DNA of 49,155 bases from a bacterium. Its GTDB lineage: Bacteria > UBP6 > UBA1177. This document shows positions 43,566 to 49,155 of this stretch, one piece after another (position 1 is the stretch's first letter; each line of letters begins with the position of its first letter). Made by a program: the position numbers and the translations under genes. Below the pieces are notes generated by a model. It was given only the letters and a program-made list of their open reading frames with translations, did no database searches and had not been told where the DNA came from. Location: NCBI GenBank assembly GCA_017645765.1, contig JAGCNV010000076.1, forward strand, positions 1 through 49,155, written 5' to 3'.

Positions 43566-45317
43566 ATGGATGAAAAAACCAAAGGGATAATCATTGCGGC
43601 GCAGGGAAACCTTGTCACCGTAAGATTCGACGGAACGATCCGTCAGAACGAAGTTGTTTTCGTCAAGACCGGCGGACAATCGCTTAAAGGCGAGGTCATC
43701 GAAATCAACGGAAACGAAGCGAAAGTCCAGATTTTCGAGCCGACCGACGGCATCAGATACGGCGACGAGGTCGTTTTCGAAAAAGATCTTCTCTCTGTCG
43801 AACTTGGACCGGGACTTTTGAAAAGAGTCTTCGACGGTCTTCAGAATCCTCTCGAGGATATCGCGGAAGCTGCGGGATACTTCCTTAAAAGAGGTATCTA
43901 CCTTCCTCCCCTTCCCCGCAACATCAAATGGCAGTGGAATCCGACGGCTAAAGTCGGCGACGTCGTCTACAGAGCACACTTCCTGGGCTGGGTTCCCGAA
44001 GAGAACATCAAGCACCAGATCATGGTTCCTTTCAATTTTATAGGTAAAGGTATAGTCAAGTCGATAGCGGCTCCAGGCGAATACACAGTCGAGCAGGAAA
44101 TCGCGAAAATCGAAGACGAAAAGGGAAACATCCGTTCGGTCAACATGATCAATATGTGGCCTGCAAAGTTCGCGCTCCGTTTCGGCGAAAGACTTCTTCC
44201 GACAGAACAGCTTGTAACTTCGCAGCGCATCATCGACGGACCTTTCCCTGTCGCTAAAGGCGGAACGTTCTGCACTCCCGGACCATTCGGCGCAGGCAAA
44301 ACAGTCCTTCAGCACCAGATCTCAAAATACGCTACAACTCAGATAGTTATCATCGTTGCATGCGGCGAGCGCGCAGGTGAAGTCGTTGAAATTCTTCGTG
44401 AATTCCCGCACCTTGACGACCCGCAGACCGGAAAGAAGCTCATGGACAGAACCTGCATCATCTGCAACACTTCTTCAATGCCTGTTGCAGCACGTGAAAG
44501 CTCGATCTACATGGGCGTCGCGATCGCTGAATACTACAGACAGATGGGTATCGACTGCCTTCTTCTCGCCGACTCGACTTCGAGATGGGCTCAGGCTCTC
44601 CGTGAAATGTCAGGAAGACTTGAGGAAATCCCCGGCGAAGAGGCGTTCCCGGCTTACCTCGCTTCCAGAATTTCGGAACTTTACGAGAGAGCCGGCGTTA
44701 TCAAGCTCTACAACGGCGAGCAGGGTTCGCTTACGATCGGCGGATCGGTAAGCCCCGCAGGCGGTAACTTCGAAGAGCCGGTAACCCTTTCGACTCTTGC
44801 AGTCGTCGGATGCTTCCTCGGCTTAAGCAGACAGAGATCGGACGCAAGAAGATTCCCGGCGATCGATCCTCTCATCAGCTGGTCGAAATACGGCGAGAGA
44901 TTCGCGGCTCACGGCGATGACAAGATGAAAGAAAGGATCAAAATCATCGAAAAAGCACAGAAAATGATCATCGAAAGCGACGATATCGGCAAAAAGATGT
45001 CGGTCGTCGGCGAAGAAGGTATCAGCATCGACGATATGGTCACCTACCTCAAAGGCGAGTTCTACGATGCGGTTTACCTCCAGCAGAACGCTTACGACAA
45101 GGTCGATACGGCAACAAGCATGGACAGACAGAACGAGCAGCTCGGCATCATCTCGAAAGTCCTCGACAAGAACTTCAAGTTCGATGACAGGGAAAAGGCG
45201 AGAAACTATTTCCTCGACCTCACAGACAAGATAATCCAGCTCAACTACCTGCCGCGCGAAGCTTCGATCTACGGCGAAAAGAAACAGGAAATACTCAACA
45301 TGATTGAGGGGGAATAA
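43566..45317 (+). CDS. atpA: V-type ATPase catalytic subunit A
   Basis: Subunit A carries the catalytic nucleotide sites of the V1 head. The P-loop GPFGAGKT is at residues 239-246, followed by [25 protein letters not shown] with the catalytic glutamate. [36 protein letters not shown] is the conserved SRWAxALRE segment, and the family's non-homologous insertion lies between about 110 and 190. At 583 aa it has normal length. TTG 43560 opens the frame, but GGAGA is spaced 7 nt from ATG 43566. The stop precedes the atpB start by 1 nt. Confidence 0.97.
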   Translation: MDEKTKGIIIAAQGNLVTVRFDGTIRQNEVVFVKTGGQSLKGEVIEINGNEAKVQIFEPTDGIRYGDEVVFEKDLLSVELGPGLLKRVFDGLQNPLEDIAEAAGYFLKRGIYLPPLPRNIKWQWNPTAKVGDVVYRAHFLGWVPEENIKHQIMVPFNFIGKGIVKSIAAPGEYTVEQEIAKIEDEKGNIRSVNMINMWPAKFALRFGERLLPTEQLVTSQRIIDGPFPVAKGGTFCTPGPFGAGKTVLQHQISKYATTQIVIIVACGERAGEVVEILREFPHLDDPQTGKKLMDRTCIICNTSSMPVAARESSIYMGVAIAEYYRQMGIDCLLLADSTSRWAQALREMSGRLEEIPGEEAFPAYLASRISELYERAGVIKLYNGEQGSLTIGGSVSPAGGNFEEPVTLSTLAVVGCFLGLSRQRSDARRFPAIDPLISWSKYGERFAAHGDDKMKERIKIIEKAQKMIIESDDIGKKMSVVGEEGISIDDMVTYLKGEFYDAVYLQQNAYDKVDTATSMDRQNEQLGIISKVLDKNFKFDDREKARNYFLDLTDKIIQLNYLPREASIYGEKKQEILNMIEGE

Positions 45318-45318
45318 G

Positions 45319-46623
45319 ATGGTAAAGACATACAACCGAATTGAAAGAATCAAAGGAAGTATCGCTCAGGTCAAGGCCGAAGGCGTTATGCTGGGAGAGC
45401 TTGCCCAGATCAAAATGAGCGACGGCAGATCGACTCTGGGACAGGTCATCGGTTTCAACGGCGACAGAGTCAGCCTTCAGATTTTTGCCGGAACGAAAGG
45501 TGTCGGCACGGGCGACCAGATCCGTTTCCTCAGCAAGCCGATGCAGGTAAACTGCGGCGAAAGTATGCTCGGAAGAGTCTTCAACGGCAGCGGCGAACCG
45601 ATCGACAACGGCCCCGAGATCATGGCTGAGAAGATCGACATCGGCGGACCTTCATTCAACCCGTCAAGAAGGATCGTCCCGAAGAGATTCGTCAGAACGA
45701 ACATCCCGATGATAGACATGTTCAACGCGCTCGTCATCAGCCAGAAGATTCCTATTTTCTCGATTTCAGGCGAACCCTACAACGAACTTCTTGCACGAAT
45801 CGCGAGCCAGACCGATGCCGACATCATCATTCTCGGCGGTATGGGTCTCAAATTCGACGACTACCAGTTCTTCAAGGATTACTTCACGAGAACTGGAGCT
45901 ATGGAAAAGACTTCGATGTTCATCCACCTCGCTTCCGACCCGGTCGTTGAGTGCGTCCTCGTTCCCGACATGGCGCTTGCGGCTGCTGAACAGTTTGCTA
46001 TCAAGGACAAAAACGTCCTCGTTCTTCTTACCGATATGACCTCTTTCAGCGATTCGCTCAAAGAGATCTCGATCTCTATGGATATGGTTCCTTCGAACCG
46101 CGGTTATCCGGGTTCGCTCTACTCCGACCTCGCTTCGAGATACGAAAAGGCGGTCGATATCGAAGGTTCCGGCTCGATCACGATCATCGCGGTCACGACG
46201 ATGCCCGGAAACGACGTAACGCACCCGGTTCCCGACAACACGGGCTACATCACGGAAGGCCAGTTCTATCTCCACGGCGGCAGGATCGACCCGTTCGGCT
46301 CGCTCAGCCGTCTTAAACAGCAGGTCATGGGAAAAGTTACGAGAGAAGACCACGGCGACCTTGCAAACGCGATGATCAGGCTTTACGCCGACGCTAAAAA
46401 GGCGCGTGACAGAGAGTCGATGGGCTTCAGACTTTCAGGCTGGGACAAGAAACTTCTCGCTTACGCAGAAACATTCGAGAAGAAGATGATGGACCTCCAG
46501 GTCAACCTCGACATCGAGGAACAGCTTGACCTCGGCTGGACGATCCTCGCTCAGTGCTTCGACCGCAACGAGACGGGTCTCAAAAACACATGGATTGAGA
46601 AATACGGTAAATGGGATAAGTAA
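45319..46623 (+). CDS. atpB: V-type ATPase regulatory subunit B
   Basis: Subunit B alternates with A in the V1 hexamer and contributes arginine to the catalytic interface. It lacks a P-loop: [18 protein letters not shown] stands where the ATP-binding loop would be. Other family features are [19 protein letters not shown] and the preceding [27 protein letters not shown] and [22 protein letters not shown]. The chosen ATG 45319 has GAGGGGGA upstream in the end of atpA (434 aa). The stop TAA abuts the ATG of subunit D without a gap. Confidence 0.96.
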   Translation: MVKTYNRIERIKGSIAQVKAEGVMLGELAQIKMSDGRSTLGQVIGFNGDRVSLQIFAGTKGVGTGDQIRFLSKPMQVNCGESMLGRVFNGSGEPIDNGPEIMAEKIDIGGPSFNPSRRIVPKRFVRTNIPMIDMFNALVISQKIPIFSISGEPYNELLARIASQTDADIIILGGMGLKFDDYQFFKDYFTRTGAMEKTSMFIHLASDPVVECVLVPDMALAAAEQFAIKDKNVLVLLTDMTSFSDSLKEISISMDMVPSNRGYPGSLYSDLASRYEKAVDIEGSGSITIIAVTTMPGNDVTHPVPDNTGYITEGQFYLHGGRIDPFGSLSRLKQQVMGKVTREDHGDLANAMIRLYADAKKARDRESMGFRLSGWDKKLLAYAETFEKKMMDLQVNLDIEEQLDLGWTILAQCFDRNETGLKNTWIEKYGKWDK

Positions 46624-47247
46624 ATGGCAGTAATAAAACTGAACAAAACAGAGCTGAAAACTCAGAAGAACCTTCTGGCGCAGCTCAGCAAATACCTTCC
46701 CACGCTCCAGCTCAAAAAGCAGCAGTTACAAGCGGAAGTCGAGAACTCCCGCAACATGGCGGCGGCAGTCGAGGCTGAGATCGAGAGAAGAAAAAATTTC
46801 GTCGCAAAATGGGCGGCGCTGCTGAGTCAGAAGACGACGCTGAACATCTATCAGCTTATTGCAGTTGACGAAGTCGTCACCGACACCGAAAATATCGCCG
46901 GAGTCGATGTCAGAGTCTTCAAGGATGTAAAGTTCAAGCCGTTTGAATACTCATTTTTCGCTAGTCCGATCTGGCTTGACAAGGCCTTTGAAGAACTCCG
47001 TGCCCTTGCATCCGAAAGGGAAAAACTGAAAATCGTACATGAGCGTTTCGACATTCTTTCGGAAGAACTGCGCCAGACGAGCATCAAGGTCAACCTTTTC
47101 GAAAAGAGGAAGATCCCCGAGTGCAAGGAAAACATCAAAAAGATCTCCATTTTCCTCGGCGACCAGGAGATCGCGGCGATCTGCAACGCTAAAATCGCGA
47201 AAGACAAGCTTAAACGCAAAGACGAACAATTTGCGGAGGCAGAGTAA
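46624..47247 (+). CDS. atpD: V-type ATPase subunit D (central stalk)
   Basis: Subunit D forms the rotating coiled-coil axle of the V1 sector. The 207-aa sequence has the typical two-helix design: LNKTELKTQKNLLAQLSKYLPTLQLKKQQL at the N-terminus and a long helix beginning FEELRALASEREKLK and ending RKIPECKENIKKISIFLGDQE, with the conserved variable middle. Its ATG follows the atpB stop immediately and its TAA is directly followed by the atpI ATG, so the three genes are translationally coupled. The rotor partner subunit F is not in the window. Confidence 0.93.
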   Translation: MAVIKLNKTELKTQKNLLAQLSKYLPTLQLKKQQLQAEVENSRNMAAAVEAEIERRKNFVAKWAALLSQKTTLNIYQLIAVDEVVTDTENIAGVDVRVFKDVKFKPFEYSFFASPIWLDKAFEELRALASEREKLKIVHERFDILSEELRQTSIKVNLFEKRKIPECKENIKKISIFLGDQEIAAICNAKIAKDKLKRKDEQFAEAE

Positions 47248-49143
47248 ATGATCAGTAAAATGCAGAAACTTCTGCTGGTCGGACCGCAGAAAAAGAAAGA
47301 CGGGATAATAAAAACGCTGCAGAAGGCGGGCGTTGTCGAAGTCATGCCCTACAAAGGCAAAGAGTTCAGGACAGACGGCCGCTTCGTCACAACCGCTGAC
47401 GCTGACACCGCACTTTCGGCACTCAAACTTGCCGACAAATACGGTGCGATGGAAAACGCGAAAGGCTCCCGCAGCGAAATCAATCTCCACGGCTCCGAGC
47501 TGGCAAACAAAATCATCGAACTTGACGCTTCGTGCAAAAAAATCAAGGACGAACTCACGCTTCTTGGCAACAAGCTGTCAACTATCGAAAAACTCGGCGA
47601 TTTCTCGCTTGACGATATCCGCCTCATTGAAAAGAAGGGCAACGTCCGGATCCAGATCTGGGAATGCCCGAAAAAGAGCGCGGAAGAGATCAATTTCGAA
47701 AAAGTTCTCGCAGTTTTCAAGATTTATGCCGATAGTTCGAGCGTATTTTTCCTCACCTGCGCGAAAGAGCCGGTTCAGCTTAGAAAGTGCTCTGAGATCG
47801 TAGTCGAAGAAGACCTTGCAGGGCTCAAAAAGGCGATAACAGCGCTCAAAGAAAAGCAGAACGGCACAGAATCAGCGATCTTCGACCTCGCGGCAAAACG
47901 CGGCGAACTTTACGACAACTATCTCGCCGAACTCGACAAAATCAGCTTCAACCGCGCGGCAAAAGGAACTGTCAGTGAATTTGACGACAAAGTTTTCCTT
48001 CTTCAGGCATGGTGCCCGAAATCGGAACTTGCGAATCTGAAAAAAACTTTTGAAAACGAATGTGCGGCAATCATCGAGATCGAGCCCGAAAAAGACGAGA
48101 CGATCCCGACGCTTATCGACTCGAAAAAAGCGGTCGACGAAATGGGACGCGACCTTGTCAACATCTACGACACCCCGGCATACAACGACTGGGATCCGAG
48201 TTCATGGGTATTCTTCTCGTTCACACTTTTCTTCGCGATGATCGTGGGCGACGGCGGATACGGACTTCTCCTTTTCGTTTTCATGCTTTTCCTCAAGATA
48301 AAGCTGAAAAATCCTGGCGCGGCTATGAAACGCTTCATCAACCTTTCACTCGTTCTCACGGGAGCAACGGCGGTTTACGGCATACTTACGGGCGCATTCT
48401 TCGGCTGGTTCCCGAAAGCGTTCGAGGCACCGCTCATCACCTTCTGCAAGAACATGGATTTCATCAAAATCGACAAGGCCAATCCAGACACGACGAAATT
48501 CATGATGCAGCTTTCGGTGCTCATCGGTATGGTCCACATCTGCCTTTCCCTCATTTTGAGAGGGCTCCGCGCGGCCAAGGACGAAAAAGACTTCATCACT
48601 CCGCTCATCAACATCGCATGGATAGGCGGCATCTGGTCTTTCTTCTTCTGGTATGCGTTCGACAAGGGCGGAAGCACGGTTTTCAACGCAGTTGACCCTG
48701 GTGCAATCAGCGCGAACGGACTTCTTTCGCTTGAGATTTTTGCCGGGATCCTGGTCGTTCTCTATGCGGTTCAGGCAAAGACTTTCAACCCGTTCAAGAT
48801 GCTTTACGCCTCATTCTTCGGGCTTTACAACGGAGTTCAGTTCTTCAGCGACATACTGAGCTACATAAGGCTTTTCGCGCTCGGTCTGTCCGGTGCGCTT
48901 CTGGCTCAGACCTTCAACAACCTGGCAGGTCAGGTCCTTGATCTCGGTGTAGTCGGATACATTTTCGCCCCGCTGATCGCGATTTTCGGGCATCTGCTCA
49001 ACATCGCGCTCTGCCTCATGGGCGGCGTGATCCACGGGCTCAGGCTCAATTTCCTCGAATGGTACAGATGGTGTTTTGACGGCAGCGGCAGAAAGTTCGT
49101 GCCGTTCAAGAATTTAACAGCAAATGCTAAAGGCAACGATTAA
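47248..49143 (+). CDS. atpI: V-type ATPase subunit I (membrane subunit a homologue)
   Basis: This 631-aa protein has a soluble N-terminal half (about residues 1-310, alpha-beta with a coiled-coil hairpin) and about seven membrane helices after SSWVFFSFTLFFAMIVGDGGYG. The helix with FFSDILSYIRLFALGLSGALLAQTFN carries the conserved arginine in the ion path that works with the c-ring. Subunit I forms the stator half-channel for ion translocation. The stop TAA lies 12 bp before the window's right edge; the c-ring gene (subunit K) is expected next but is not visible, so the coupling ion cannot be judged. Confidence 0.95.
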   Translation: MISKMQKLLLVGPQKKKDGIIKTLQKAGVVEVMPYKGKEFRTDGRFVTTADADTALSALKLADKYGAMENAKGSRSEINLHGSELANKIIELDASCKKIKDELTLLGNKLSTIEKLGDFSLDDIRLIEKKGNVRIQIWECPKKSAEEINFEKVLAVFKIYADSSSVFFLTCAKEPVQLRKCSEIVVEEDLAGLKKAITALKEKQNGTESAIFDLAAKRGELYDNYLAELDKISFNRAAKGTVSEFDDKVFLLQAWCPKSELANLKKTFENECAAIIEIEPEKDETIPTLIDSKKAVDEMGRDLVNIYDTPAYNDWDPSSWVFFSFTLFFAMIVGDGGYGLLLFVFMLFLKIKLKNPGAAMKRFINLSLVLTGATAVYGILTGAFFGWFPKAFEAPLITFCKNMDFIKIDKANPDTTKFMMQLSVLIGMVHICLSLILRGLRAAKDEKDFITPLINIAWIGGIWSFFFWYAFDKGGSTVFNAVDPGAISANGLLSLEIFAGILVVLYAVQAKTFNPFKMLYASFFGLYNGVQFFSDILSYIRLFALGLSGALLAQTFNNLAGQVLDLGVVGYIFAPLIAIFGHLLNIALCLMGGVIHGLRLNFLEWYRWCFDGSGRKFVPFKNLTANAKGND

Positions 49144-49155
49144 TAACTTTTTTCA

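Noticed and set aside
1-49155. CRISPR array or other known antiphage systems besides R-M
   Set aside because: No regularly spaced repeats of 24-40 nt and no cas-like or other defence genes are present.

Overview
The window is a bacterial chromosome segment of roughly 45% G+C with dense housekeeping genes. It suggests a Gram-negative rod: it has mreB/mreC, an Omp85-type outer-membrane barrel, two lipoproteins, and a Wzx/Wzy/Wzz-type surface-polysaccharide cluster. It also encodes a bacterial V-type ATPase in the gene order E, DUF2764, A, B, D, I, an order known from spirochaetes, chlamydiae and some Bacteroidetes. I cannot name the phylum from the sequence. The long Asp/Glu-rich linkers after the lipobox of both lipoproteins are distinctive, but I do not use them as a taxonomic proof.

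Layout. 1-4620: an unrecognised partial ORF, a DUF4143-type ATPase, glutamine synthetase (minus strand) and a divergent Ycf46-like AAA+ ATPase. 4621-8125: an A+T-richer island holding a complete C-protein-controlled type II restriction-modification system (HNH nuclease and controller on minus, N4/N6 amino-methyltransferase on plus). The island sits between two copies of the last 135 bp of the Ycf46-like gene. The copies differ at 7 positions, all third-codon and all synonymous, so the island looks like an insertion that carried its own replacement 3' end of the target gene. 8322-14456: tRNA-Phe, cvpA-like, xseA, ogt, a GT-C type membrane glycosyltransferase, a THUMP/RNA methyltransferase and ribF. 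14457-17104 (minus): lipoprotein, mreC, mreB. 17199-32199 (minus): dnaE preceded by a nine-gene polysaccharide block (two glycosyltransferases, Wzy, Wzz, deacetylase, FemAB-like, GNAT, Wzx, CotH lipoprotein). 32343-38064 (plus): lepA, Omp85 barrel, tRNA-CAT, COG1579 zinc-ribbon protein, RNase P RNA, NSS symporter. 38113-39081 (minus): NrnA-like DHH phosphoesterase. 39188-41977: uvrA. 42089-49143: V-ATPase operon; the c-ring gene would lie beyond the right edge.

How the genes work together. The restriction system is a classic self-regulating R-M unit: the controller gene lies 1 bp upstream of the nuclease, the methyltransferase is divergent, and both promoters are overlapped by inverted repeats. 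The polysaccharide block has export (Wzx), polymerisation (Wzy), chain-length control (Wzz) and decoration genes, joined by overlaps of 4 to 20 nt, but no initiating phosphoglycosyltransferase in this window. The V-ATPase and the sodium-coupled NSS symporter both act on ion gradients, but whether the ATPase moves Na+ or H+ cannot be read here because subunit K is missing.

Starts were adjusted for many genes where a Shine-Dalgarno sequence clearly points to a codon inside the longest ORF.
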